Below are positions 38,191 through 46,565 of a DNA stretch of 64,000 nt, piece by piece (positions within the stretch are counted from its first letter, which is position 1; each line of letters starts with the position of its first letter). The position numbers and the translations under genes were made by a program. This stretch comes from DATAYA01 sp963754235. Its GTDB lineage: Bacteria; Pseudomonadota; Alphaproteobacteria; Acetobacterales; Acetobacteraceae. The notes under the pieces were generated by a model, which saw only the letters and a list, made by a program, of their open reading frames with translations, ran no database searches and had not been told where the DNA came from. The DNA lies in the NCBI GenBank assembly GCA_963754235.1, contig CAVWFK010000009.1:11662-75661 (forward strand), in the 5' to 3' direction.

Positions 38191-38232
38191 GGTTGAGCGT
38201 AGCCGCTTGCGGCCTGGTCCGGCACGGGCACC

Positions 38233-39444
38233 TCAGCCGCCGAAGGCGTTGAGGCCGGTCTGCGCGCGCCCGAGGATCAGCGCATGGACGTCGTGCGTGC
38301 CCTCGTAGGTGTTCACGGTCTCCAGGTTCATCAGGTGGCGGATCACGTGGTATTCATCGACGATCCCGTTGCCGCCGTGCATGTCGCGCGCCATCCGCGC
38401 GATCTCCAGCGACTTGCCGCAGGAATTGCGCTTGCAGAGCGAGATCATCTCCGGCGCCGCGCGTCCCTCATCCATCAGCCGCCCGAGCCGCAGCACCGAT
38501 TGCAGGCCGAGCGTGATCTCGGTCTGCATGTCGGCGAGCTTTTTCTGGATCAATTGCGTCGCCGCCAGGGGACGGCCGAACACCTGCCGCTCCAGCGTGT
38601 AACTGCGCGCCGCGTGCCAGCAGAACTCGGCGGCCCCGAGCGCGCCCCAGGCGATGCCGTAGCGCGCGTTGTTGAGGCACGAGAACGGGCCGCGCAGGCC
38701 GCGCACGCCGGGCAGCATGTTCTCCGCCGGCACCGCCACGTCCTGCATCATGATCATGCCGGTGGTGCTGGCCCGCAGCGAGAATTTTCCTTCGATTTTG
38801 GGCGCGCTGAGGCCCGCCATGCCGCGTTCGAGGATGAAGCCCCTGATATCGCCCGCATCGTCCTTCGCCCAGACCACGAACACGTCGGCGATCGGCGAAT
38901 TGGTGATCCAGGTCTTTGATCCGTTCAGCACGAACCTGCCATCGCTGCGCTTCGCCCGCGTGCGCATCGCGCCAGGGTCCGAGCCGCCATCGGGTTCGGT
39001 CAGGCCGAAGCAGCCGATCCATTCGGCGCTGCGTAGCCTCGGCAGGTATTTGGCCTTCTGCGCCTCCGATCCGAACGCCCAGATCGGGTACATCACCAGC
39101 GAGGACTGCACCGAAAACGCGCTGCGATACGCGCTGTCCACGCGCTCCACCTCGCGCGCGATCAGCCCGTAGGCGACATAGGAGATGCCAGCGCAGCCAT
39201 AGCCTTCCAGCGTGGCGCCAAGAAAGCCCATCGCGCCGTACTCGTCCATGATGGCGCGATCGAACTGCTCGTGGCGATTGGCCTGTAGAATGCGCGGGAA
39301 CAGCTTCTCCTGGCAGTACTCGTGCGCGGCGTCGCGGATCGCGCGCTCGTCCTCGGTGAGCTGGTCATCGAGCCGCAACGCGTCGTCCCACTGGAACGGC
39401 CCGAGCTTGCCTTTTTGCGAGGCTTCGGCGGGGGCGTCGTTCAC
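38233..39444 (-). CDS. gcdH: Glutaryl-CoA dehydrogenase (acyl-CoA dehydrogenase family)
   Basis: 403-residue FAD enzyme that oxidises and decarboxylates glutaryl-CoA to crotonyl-CoA in lysine/tryptophan breakdown. The acyl-CoA dehydrogenase signature 1 is CFGLTEPDGGSDPGAMRTRA. The substrate-specific Arg/Ser region is VERVDSAYRSAFSVQSSLVM. The catalytic Glu381 lies in NTYEGTHDVHALILGRAQTG, the exact word of glutaryl-CoA dehydrogenases. It starts with GTG 39444, overlapping the stop of the upstream DEAD-box gene as GTGA, an unusual coupling of RNA helicase and catabolic enzyme. Confidence 0.94.
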   Translation of the reverse strand: MNDAPAEASQKGKLGPFQWDDALRLDDQLTEDERAIRDAAHEYCQEKLFPRILQANRHEQFDRAIMDEYGAMGFLGATLEGYGCAGISYVAYGLIAREVERVDSAYRSAFSVQSSLVMYPIWAFGSEAQKAKYLPRLRSAEWIGCFGLTEPDGGSDPGAMRTRAKRSDGRFVLNGSKTWITNSPIADVFVVWAKDDAGDIRGFILERGMAGLSAPKIEGKFSLRASTTGMIMMQDVAVPAENMLPGVRGLRGPFSCLNNARYGIAWGALGAAEFCWHAARSYTLERQVFGRPLAATQLIQKKLADMQTEITLGLQSVLRLGRLMDEGRAAPEMISLCKRNSCGKSLEIARMARDMHGGNGIVDEYHVIRHLMNLETVNTYEGTHDVHALILGRAQTGLNAFGG

Positions 39445-41024
39445 GGGTCCATCTCCGTGGCACGGGGGGCGGCGCGGATCAGCTTGCGTCGCGGCGCGAG
39501 CAGCATGAAGGCGGGCACCTGCTCACCGAAGCCGCGCACCTGGTCGGCCGAGGTTGCTTCGATCGCCGCCTCGCGGCGAGGCTGGCTTCGCTCGCGGCGT
39601 GGGGCGCGCTCGGCCCGCACGACGCGCTCGGCCGGTGCAGGACGCTCGGCCGGTGCAGGACGCTCGGCCGGTGCAGGACGCTCGGCGCGTGGCGGCAGTT
39701 CGGCCTTCACGGGTCGCGGCGCGCGCCCGGCGCTGCTGCCGGCCCGTCGTGCCGGGGCGCGGCCGCGGCGGCGGCGGCCGTCGCCCTCGGCCCAGGCCAC
39801 CGGGTCCAGCCCCTCGATCGTGATGCGCGGGATCGGCAGGCCGATCAGCTTCTCGATCGCCTCCACCGCTAGCCGGTCCTCGGGGGTCGCCAGTGTGAAG
39901 GCGCGGCCCTCGCGCTCGGCGCGGCCGGTACGGCCGACCCGGTGGACGTAGTCCTCGGCGTGGTGCGGCACGTCGAAATTGAACACGTGGCTCAGCCCGC
40001 CGATGTCGAGGCCGCGGGCCGCGACGTCGCTGCACACCAGCAGCCGGATATCGCCCGCCTTGAAGCGCTCCAGGGTCGCGAACCGGACCGGCTGGGTCAT
40101 GTCACCGTGCAGCGCGCCGGCGCTGAAGCGATGGCGCACCAATGATTTGTGCAGCACATCGACGTCGCGCTTGCGGTTGCAGAAGATCAGCGCGTTCTGC
40201 ACCTCCTCGGTGCGCACCAGCCGGCGCAGCGCCTCGCGCTTGTCGTGCTCGGCGACGAGGGCCAGACCCTGCGTGATCGTGGTCGCGACCGACGCCGGGG
40301 GAGAGACCGAGATCCGCTTGGGGTTTTGCAGGAAGGCGTCCGCCAGGCCTGCGATCTCGGGGCCAATGGTAGCGGAAAAGAACAACGTCTGACGCATGCG
40401 CGGCAGCAGGGCCACGATGCGTTCGACGTCGGGGATGAACCCCATGTCGAGCATCCGGTCGGCCTCGTCGATGACCAGGATTTTGACGTCGGTCAGCAGC
40501 AGCGTGCCGCGCTCGATCAGGTCGAGCAGCCGGCCCGGCGTCGCGATCAGCACGTCGACGCCGCGCGCCAGCGCCTCGCGCTGCTCGGCCATGCTCTCGC
40601 CACCGATCAGCAGCGCCTGCTGCAGGCGCAGGTACTTGCCGTAGGCGACGAAGTTTTCCGAGACCTGCAAGGCCAGCTCGCGCGTCGGTTCCAGGATCAG
40701 CGCCCGCGGCATCCGTGCCCGCGAACGTGCCCCTGTCAGCACGTCGAGCATCGGCAGGGTGAAGCCGGCGGTCTTGCCGGTGCCGGTCTGCGCGGTGCCG
40801 AGCACGTCGCGGCCCATCAGCACGACCGGGATCGCCTCGCGCTGGATCGGGGTGGGGGTGAGATAGCCTTTCTCGGCGACCGCCCGGAGCACGGGTTCGG
40901 AGAGGCCGAGTTCGGCAAAGCTGGTTTCGTCGGCGGCGGGCGGCGCCGCACTGCTGGTGGCCGAGAAAGGCACGGGATCATCCGCGCGATCAGTTTCCGC
41001 CGAGGCGGCGGCGATGTCGTTCAA
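39441..41024 (-). CDS. DEAD-box RNA helicase (RhlE-like)
   Basis: About 527 residues. Helicase motifs in order: FAELGLSEPVLRAVAEKGY and TPTPIQ (Q motif), AQTGTGKTAGF (I), LEPTRELALQ (Ia), TPGRLLD, VIDEADRMLDMGF (II), FFSATIG (III), IFCNRKRDVDVL, VCSDVAARGLDI (V) and HRVGRTGRAER (VI). The C-terminal extension is basic and Ala/Pro/Glu-rich with three tandem copies of an 18-base unit (39628-39681; PAPAER). No ATG fits the start: a TTG at 41024 or GTG at 40973 would begin just before the conserved core. It likely unwinds structured RNA. Confidence 0.92.
   Translation of the reverse strand: MNDIAAASAETDRADDPVPFSATSSAAPPAADETSFAELGLSEPVLRAVAEKGYLTPTPIQREAIPVVLMGRDVLGTAQTGTGKTAGFTLPMLDVLTGARSRARMPRALILEPTRELALQVSENFVAYGKYLRLQQALLIGGESMAEQREALARGVDVLIATPGRLLDLIERGTLLLTDVKILVIDEADRMLDMGFIPDVERIVALLPRMRQTLFFSATIGPEIAGLADAFLQNPKRISVSPPASVATTITQGLALVAEHDKREALRRLVRTEEVQNALIFCNRKRDVDVLHKSLVRHRFSAGALHGDMTQPVRFATLERFKAGDIRLLVCSDVAARGLDIGGLSHVFNFDVPHHAEDYVHRVGRTGRAEREGRAFTLATPEDRLAVEAIEKLIGLPIPRITIEGLDPVAWAEGDGRRRRGRAPARRAGSSAGRAPRPVKAELPPRAERPAPAERPAPAERPAPAERVVRAERAPRRERSQPRREAAIEATSADQVRGFGEQVPAFMLLAPRRKLIRAAPRATEMDP
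39628..39681. repeat. Tandem repeat, 18-bp unit, three copies
   Basis: CGCTCGGCCGGTGCAGGA repeated three times exactly with a partial fourth. It encodes PAPAER repeats in the helicase tail. Confidence 0.85.
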
Positions 41025-41233
41025 CAATGGTCTCAATCTTGGGTCAGTTGTTTGCGCGCGTGAGCACGCGGGCAGGCCGTTGGCCGGTCCTGCCCCGCAT
41101 ATCTGGAGTACCACTGCGGAAGTCAAGCCGCGCGCGCAATTTCGCCCGCTCGCGAACCCCCGGTTGCCGTCGCGCCGATCTCGCCGGCTGCCGGGCCGCA
41201 GTCTATGATCCGCTGCCGCCACCGAGGGAATCG

Positions 41234-43096
41234 ATGCCAGCAACACCGCCGCCGCCGCGCCAGCCGCTGCCAATCGAGGACTACGCCCTGATCGGTGACT
41301 GCGCGACCGCCGCCCTGGTGGGGCGCAACGGCGCGATAGACTGGCTCTGCCTGCCCAGCTTCAATGGCGGCGCCTGCTTCGCCGCCCTGCTCGGCGATGC
41401 CGCCAACGGCACCTGGCGCATCGCCCCCGCCGCCGACCATGTCCGGATCAGCCGCCGCTATCGCGGCAACACGCTGGTACTTGAGACGACGTTCGAGACC
41501 GCGCGCGGCCGTGTGGCACTGATCGACTTCATGCCGGTTGACGCCGACGGCTGCCCCCCTGATGGGACGGCGATCGTGCGCCTGGTCCGCGGCCTCGCGG
41601 GCCAGGTGCCAATGCACATGCACATGGCGCTGCGCTTCGAGTACGGCACCACGATCCCCTGGGTCACGCGCCTGCCCGGCGGCGCACACGGGCTCCAGGC
41701 CATCGCCGGACCCAATCTCGTGGCACTGCGAACGCCTGTGAAGCTGCACGGCCGCGACATGACCACGCAGGCCGAGTTCACCATCGGCGCCGGCGAGACG
41801 ATCCCGTTCGTATTGCAGCACGGCGCCTCGCACCGGCCGCCACCGCCGCCGCTTGATCCCGATGAGGCGCTGGCCACCACCGAAGGCTTCTGGAACGGGT
41901 GGTCGGCGCGCTGCCGGTATGACGGCGAGTGGCGCGAGCCGGTGCTGCGCTCGCTGCTCACGCTGAAGGCGCTGACCTTCGAGATCACCGGCGGCGTCGT
42001 CGCCGCGCCGACGACCTCGCTGCCCGAACACCTCGGCGGGTCGCGCAACTGGGACTACCGGTTCTGCTGGCTGCGCGACACCACGCTCACGCTGCTGGCG
42101 CTGATGCAGGCCGGCTACTACGACGAGGCGAAAGACTGGCGCGACTGGCTGCATCGCGCGGTCGCCGGCGCGCCGGCGCAAATCCAGATCATGTACGGCC
42201 TCGCCGGCGAGCGACGGCTCGACGAATGGGAGGTGCCGTGGCTGGCCGGCTATCAGGGGGCCAAGCCGGTGCGGATCGGCAACGCCGCCGCCGGGCAGTT
42301 GCAGCTCGACGTCTATGGCGAGGTGGCCGATGCGCTGCACCAGGCGCGGGCGGGCGGGCTCGCCTCCGCGCCGTCGAGCTGGGATTTGCAGCGCAAGCTG
42401 GTCGAGCATCTGGAGGCGATCTGGGAGCAGCCCGACGAGGGTATCTGGGAGGTGCGCGGCGGGCGTCAGCAATTCACCTTCTCCAAGGTGATGGCCTGGG
42501 TCGCGTTCGATCGCACGGTCAAGGACATCGAGGGGTTCGGCTTGCACGGGCCAGTGGATCGCTGGCGCGCGGTCCGCGACAAGATCCACGAGACGGTCTG
42601 CCGCGAGGGGTTCAATAGCAAGAAGGGCTGTTTCGTGCAAAAATTCGGCGGCGAGGAGCTGGACGCCTCACTGCTGATGATCCCGATGGTCGGGTTCCTG
42701 CCGCATGACGATCCGCGCGTGCATGGCACGATCGATGCAATCGCGCGCGAGCTGGTCAAGGGCGGGTTTGTGCAGCGCTATCGCACCGAGGCTGGTGCCG
42801 ACGGCCTGCCGCCGGGCGAGGGCGCGTTCCTCGCCTGCAGCTTCTGGCTTGCCGACTGCCTGCACATGCAGGGGCGGCGGGAGGAGGCGCGCGCGCTGTT
42901 CGAGCGGCTGCTCGCCTTGTGCAACGATGTCGGATTGCTGTCGGAGGAGTACGATCCCGAGGCAAAGCGGCTGGTCGGAAACTTTCCGCAGGCGTTCTCC
43001 CACATCGCGCTGATCGGCAGTGCCATGAATCTCTCAGATGCCGGGCCCGCGCGCGAACGCGGCGACGGCAAGGAGGCGAGTGCTGCGGACAGCTGA
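41234..43096 (+). CDS. Glycoside hydrolase family 15 protein (glucoamylase/trehalase-like)
   Basis: 620 residues from ATG 41234. The N-terminal trehalase-like domain begins PIEDYALIGDCATAALVGRN followed by GAIDWLCLPSFNGGACFAAL. The GH15 catalytic barrel shows GGSRNWDYRFCWLRDTTLTL, QIQIMYGLAGERRLDEWEVP, WEVRGGRQQFTFSKVMAWVA and a late acid region EYDPEAKRLVGNFPQAFSH. Bacterial relatives hydrolyse trehalose or short alpha-glucans in the cytosol, and there is no signal peptide here. It is divergent from the DEAD-box gene and stands alone. The exact substrate is undecided. Confidence 0.92.
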   Translation: MPATPPPPRQPLPIEDYALIGDCATAALVGRNGAIDWLCLPSFNGGACFAALLGDAANGTWRIAPAADHVRISRRYRGNTLVLETTFETARGRVALIDFMPVDADGCPPDGTAIVRLVRGLAGQVPMHMHMALRFEYGTTIPWVTRLPGGAHGLQAIAGPNLVALRTPVKLHGRDMTTQAEFTIGAGETIPFVLQHGASHRPPPPPLDPDEALATTEGFWNGWSARCRYDGEWREPVLRSLLTLKALTFEITGGVVAAPTTSLPEHLGGSRNWDYRFCWLRDTTLTLLALMQAGYYDEAKDWRDWLHRAVAGAPAQIQIMYGLAGERRLDEWEVPWLAGYQGAKPVRIGNAAAGQLQLDVYGEVADALHQARAGGLASAPSSWDLQRKLVEHLEAIWEQPDEGIWEVRGGRQQFTFSKVMAWVAFDRTVKDIEGFGLHGPVDRWRAVRDKIHETVCREGFNSKKGCFVQKFGGEELDASLLMIPMVGFLPHDDPRVHGTIDAIARELVKGGFVQRYRTEAGADGLPPGEGAFLACSFWLADCLHMQGRREEARALFERLLALCNDVGLLSEEYDPEAKRLVGNFPQAFSHIALIGSAMNLSDAGPARERGDGKEASAADS

Positions 43097-43178
43097 TACC
43101 GGGCGAATGTCGCGTCGGAACGACCACAGCCGTGCGCTCGGATCGCGGAGACCACCCGATCGAGCGTCGCTGTCTGCA

Positions 43179-43553
43179 TCAGAAACAGCGCACCTCCGCC
43201 TCGGCCTGCGCCTCATGCAGCGTGCGCACGATGCCGTTCGTGACAGCGGTGCGGAACTCGTCGGCAAGATGGCCACCGGTCAGCCGGCGCATCCGCATGA
43301 TCGTGTCGGCCTGCTCATATTCCGAATACGGCATGATCGAGGCGATCACGTCGATCGAGCATGAGCACTGGCGCAGCGCCTCTTGCGAGCCGCCGTTCAC
43401 GTTCATACAGGCGAACACGTAGTCCGCGCGCGCCGCGGTCGGGTAGTCGTTAGTGCCCGCGGCGATGCCCGTGCCGGGGGCGACAGTCGCGGGATTGCCG
43501 GCGGCATAGGCGATGACGGGCAACGCGAGCAGGCCGGCAAGCAAACCCTTCAT
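43179..43553 (-). CDS. Small exported cysteine-containing protein next to the ABC importer
   Basis: 124 residues from ATG 43553. The signal peptide is MKGLLAGLLALPVIAYAAG. The mature part carries YVFACMNVNGGSQEALRQCS followed by CSIDVIASIMPYSEYEQADT, ending in AEVRCF. The cysteine set (C-x12-CxC plus a terminal Cys) suggests disulfides or metal binding. I associate this sequence style with small periplasmic proteins found near PQQ-dependent dehydrogenases and lanthanide-related clusters in methylotrophs, a memory-based link. It is divergent from the importer operon, 126 bases away. Function unknown. Confidence 0.82.
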   Translation of the reverse strand: MKGLLAGLLALPVIAYAAGNPATVAPGTGIAAGTNDYPTAARADYVFACMNVNGGSQEALRQCSCSIDVIASIMPYSEYEQADTIMRMRRLTGGHLADEFRTAVTNGIVRTLHEAQAEAEVRCF

Positions 43554-43679
43554 GGAACGCGGTCTCCCAAACACTCCCATGATACTGCTGGGCGGCGAGG
43601 TCGTGGAAGCCGCCTTGCCATTCCCGGTCGACGGGCCACAGTGTGCGGGCGGTGACGCACGCCAGGGAGCCGCGACAAT

Positions 43680-44696
43680 TTGGCCCGCTTAACCCGCATC
43701 GGCACGGCCGCGATCGGTCGGCGCGCCTGCCTTCTTGCCCCGCTTGCCGGAATCGTCCCCGGCGCTGCGGCGGCGGCCCCGCCCGTCGTGCGGCTCGGTG
43801 TGCTGCAATTCGGCACCGTGCAGTGGGTCGCCGAGGTGATCCGGCGCCACCGGCTCGACGCCGCGCACGGTTTTGCGCTGCGCACCACGCTGCTCGCCAA
43901 CACTGATGCCGGGCGGGTGGCGCTGCTCGCGGGCGGCGCCGAAATCGTGGTGTCCGACTGGCCGTTCGTCGCGGTGCAGCGCGCCGCCGGCAACCGCCTG
44001 TGCTTCGCGCCGTTCTCCAGTGCCACCGGCGGGATCATGGTCGCGGCCCTCTCGCCGATCCGCGGCCTCGCCGATCTGCGGGGCCGCCGCCTCGGTGTCG
44101 CCGGCGGCCCGCTCGACAAATCCTGGCTGCTGGTCCAGGCGGCGGGCCGCGCCGCGACGCCGCCGATCGATCTCGCGTCGGCCGCCCGCATCGCCTACGG
44201 CGCGCCGCCGCTGCTCGACGCCAAGCTCCGCCAGGGCGAACTCGACGCCGTGCTCACGTTCTGGAATTTTGCCGCCCGGCTGCGCGCGGCCGGATTCCGC
44301 GAGGCGGTGTCGGTCGCCGATTGCGCGCGCGCGCTTGGCCTGCCGTCGCGGCTCGGGCTGCTTGGCTTCGTGTTCCACCAGCACTGGGCGGAAGCGAACC
44401 GCGCCGCGCTGGAGGGCTTTCTCGCGGCGGCCGCGGCGGCGCAGAATCGGATGGCAACGTCGGCTGCCGAGTGGCCGGCGCTGCGTCCGCTGATGAACGC
44501 CCCCGACCCGGCGCTGTACGCCGCGCTGCGCGCGGGCTTCCTCGCCGGCATCGGCCACCCAACCGCTGCTGAGGAGCAGGCGACCGCCGCGCGCGTGTTC
44601 GCGATCCTGCTCCGGACCGGCGGCCGCCGCGCGACCGGCGGGCTCGCCGCCTTGCCGAGCGGCATCTTCTGGCCGGAGCCGGATGCGAAGGGCTGA
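43680..44696 (+). CDS. ABC importer substrate-binding protein (NMT1/SsuA-like; lanthanide-uptake LutA-like)
   Basis: 338 residues from TTG 43680, with AGGGAGC upstream. The signal region (IGRRACLLAPLAGIVPGAAA) has a twin-Arg-like start. The mature protein begins VVRLGVLQFGTVQWVAEVIR and continues EIVVSDWPFVAVQRAAGN, SSATGGIMVAAL, GVAGGPLDKSWLLVQ and LTFWNFAARLRAAGFRE, a periplasmic-binding type II fold. FGTVQW and VSDWxxVxRQRAAG resemble the binding proteins I recall from PQQ-dehydrogenase/lut clusters rather than classical nitrate or sulfonate ones. The ligand is unproven. It overlaps the permease gene by 14 bases. Confidence 0.85.
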   Translation: MARLTRIGTAAIGRRACLLAPLAGIVPGAAAAAPPVVRLGVLQFGTVQWVAEVIRRHRLDAAHGFALRTTLLANTDAGRVALLAGGAEIVVSDWPFVAVQRAAGNRLCFAPFSSATGGIMVAALSPIRGLADLRGRRLGVAGGPLDKSWLLVQAAGRAATPPIDLASAARIAYGAPPLLDAKLRQGELDAVLTFWNFAARLRAAGFREAVSVADCARALGLPSRLGLLGFVFHQHWAEANRAALEGFLAAAAAAQNRMATSAAEWPALRPLMNAPDPALYAALRAGFLAGIGHPTAAEEQATAARVFAILLRTGGRRATGGLAALPSGIFWPEPDAKG

Positions 44697-45447
44697 GCGC
44701 CGCCGGCTGGCACAGGCGCGGGATCGCTGCCTCTCCCTCCTCGGCCTGATCCTGTTGTGGTGGGTCGCCGCAAAGGCCAGCGGCAACGCGCAATTGATGC
44801 CGCCGCCGGATGCGGTGGCGGCCTTCGCCGTGCGCGCCATCGTCTCGGGCGATATGCCGCGCAATATCGCGATCACGCTGGCGCGCGTGGTCGTGGCGTT
44901 CACGCTGTCGATGCTCGCCGGCAGCGCAATCGGCTTTGCCGCCGGCCGCTCGCCGCGCGCCGACGCGCTGATCGATCCGTGGCTGGTGGTAATCCTGAAC
45001 CTGCCGGTGCTGGTGGTGATCGTGCTGATGTATATCTGGGTCGGGCTGAACGAGGCGGCGGCGGTGCTCGCGGTCGCGATCGCCAAGGTCCCGACCGTCG
45101 TGGTCACGGTGCGCGAGGGCGCGCGCGCGCTCGACCCCGGCCTCGACGAACTCGCCGCCGTCTATCGCATTCCCGGCGCGCGGCGGCTGCGCCGGATCGT
45201 GCTGCCGCAACTGGCACCGTATCTCGCCGCCGCCGGACGCAGCGGGCTTTCGATTACCTGGAAAATTGTTCTGATAGTAGAACTGCTTGGCCGGCCTGAC
45301 GGCGTGGGCTTTGCGCTCAACCTCTATTTCCAGGATTTCCAGGTGGCCGGCATCCTTGCCTACGGGCTGGTGTTCGCGGCGATCATGCTGGTGGTCGAGG
45401 CGGTGGCGTTGCAGCCGTGGGAGCGGCGGGCCAATGCCTGGCGCTGA
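44683..45447 (+). CDS. ABC importer permease (BPD_transp_1)
   Basis: 254 residues, six predicted membrane helices. The coupling-helix EAA-type motif is ELAAVYRIPGARRLRRIVLP, contacting the ATPase. LSITWKIVLIVELLGRPDGV is in the usual position after it. It belongs to the SsuC/TauC class and shares transcription with the binding protein (14-base overlap upstream) and the ATPase (14-base overlap downstream). Confidence 0.93.
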   Translation: MRRAERRRLAQARDRCLSLLGLILLWWVAAKASGNAQLMPPPDAVAAFAVRAIVSGDMPRNIAITLARVVVAFTLSMLAGSAIGFAAGRSPRADALIDPWLVVILNLPVLVVIVLMYIWVGLNEAAAVLAVAIAKVPTVVVTVREGARALDPGLDELAAVYRIPGARRLRRIVLPQLAPYLAAAGRSGLSITWKIVLIVELLGRPDGVGFALNLYFQDFQVAGILAYGLVFAAIMLVVEAVALQPWERRANAWR

Positions 45448-46144
45448 CGCGCTCGCGGTCGTGATCGCGCGCAAGGCTTATGCGGACCGCGCGGTGCTGG
45501 ACGAGGTGCAATTCGCCGTCGAGCCGCACGAGGTGGTGGCGCTGTTCGGGGCCTCGGGCACCGGCAAGAGCACGACGTTGCGGATCGCGCTCGGGCTGGA
45601 CCACGACTTCGTGGGCCACGTGCGGCGCGCGGCCGGGCGCGTGGGCGTGATGTTCCAGGAGCCGCGGCTGCTGCCCTGGCTGACCTTGGCCGATAATATC
45701 CGCCTGGTGGCAACTGCCGAGCGTGGGCGGCCGCCGGACATCGCATTCCTGCTCGCCTCGGTCGGCCTGCCCGATGCGGCCGGATTGCTGCCGCGCGCGC
45801 TATCTCTCGGCATGGCGCGGCGAGCGGCGCTCGCCCGGGCGCTGGCGGTGGCACCCTCGCTGCTGGTGCTGGACGAACCGTTTGCCTCGCTCGATCCGGC
45901 GCTGGCGGCGACGCTGGCCGCGCGCGTCGCCGTGGAGGCGAGGCAGCGGGGGGCGGCGGTGCTGATCGCGACGCACGGGCTGGATCAGGCGCTAACGATC
46001 GCCGACCGTGTGCTGGTGCTGCACGGCAGCCCGGCGCGGCTTGAAGCTGACCTGTCGGTCGCCGGCAACGGCAATGCCGCCGCACTGCGGGCGCGGTTGC
46101 TGGCGCAATTCCCGTTTCTGGGCGCGGAGGAGCCGGCCGGGTAG
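45434..46144 (+). CDS. ABC importer ATP-binding protein
   Basis: 236 residues from ATG 45434 inside the end of the permease gene. Walker A is GASGTGKSTTLRIALGL, the Q-loop VGVMFQEPRLLPWLTLADNI, Walker B LLVLDEPFASLDPALA and the H-loop IATHGLDQALT. The signature is LSLGMARRAALARAL instead of LSGGQ, a departure retained in some lut/quinoprotein-linked ATPases by my recollection. It energises import with the adjacent permease. Confidence 0.92.
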   Translation: MPGADALAVVIARKAYADRAVLDEVQFAVEPHEVVALFGASGTGKSTTLRIALGLDHDFVGHVRRAAGRVGVMFQEPRLLPWLTLADNIRLVATAERGRPPDIAFLLASVGLPDAAGLLPRALSLGMARRAALARALAVAPSLLVLDEPFASLDPALAATLAARVAVEARQRGAAVLIATHGLDQALTIADRVLVLHGSPARLEADLSVAGNGNAAALRARLLAQFPFLGAEEPAG

Positions 46145-46166
46145 GCTCATCAGAGGGAGGAACAGG

Positions 46167-46529
46167 ATGGAAGGGAACAGGATGCCGCCATACCGGATCG
46201 CCGCGTTGGGGCTGGTCGTGTCTATGGTGGCACTGCCTGCCGCAGCGGCGGCGAAGTTCTTCGCCTATAACGAGACCACATCGACGACCTTTGCCGGCAT
46301 CTATCTCGCGCCCGCCGGCACGACGAACTGGGGGACGAACGAGACCCTGAACGACAAGGACCACAGCCTCGATTTCGGCGAGCGCCTCCCGCTCACGGGC
46401 ATCACCCCCGGCCGCTACGACGTGAAGCTGGTGACCGACAAGGGCAAGACTTGCGTGCGCAAGGGTGTGGACCTCACCAGCGACACCAGCTTCGAGATCC
46501 GCGACGCCGACCTGACGGAGTGCCGGTAA
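46167..46529 (+). CDS. Small exported protein, last gene of the ABC importer operon
   Basis: 120 residues from ATG 46167 (GGGAGG seven bases upstream); ATG 46182 has an equally good site and may be the true start. The signal peptide is YRIAALGLVVSMVALPAAAA. The mature domain has FFAYNETTSTTFAGIYLAPA then GTTNWGTNETLNDKDHSLDF, ending CVRKGVDLTSDTSFEIRDAD. This is a beta-rich, Asp/Asn-rich fold with two cysteines that could bind a cation. No named family known to me. It begins 23 bases after the ATPase gene. Confidence 0.82.
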   Translation: MEGNRMPPYRIAALGLVVSMVALPAAAAAKFFAYNETTSTTFAGIYLAPAGTTNWGTNETLNDKDHSLDFGERLPLTGITPGRYDVKLVTDKGKTCVRKGVDLTSDTSFEIRDADLTECR

Positions 46530-46565
46530 AGGCCTGCGCGGGCGCGATCCGTCAGCCGGTGCGCG

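Larger units (their letters stand above)
37921..38232. other. Intergenic stretch with a REP-like pair
   Basis: No gene seen. It lies between pqiA and the glutaryl-CoA dehydrogenase gene, both on the minus strand, and is dominated by the two hairpins at 37989-38033 and 38145-38190. Confidence 0.6.
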
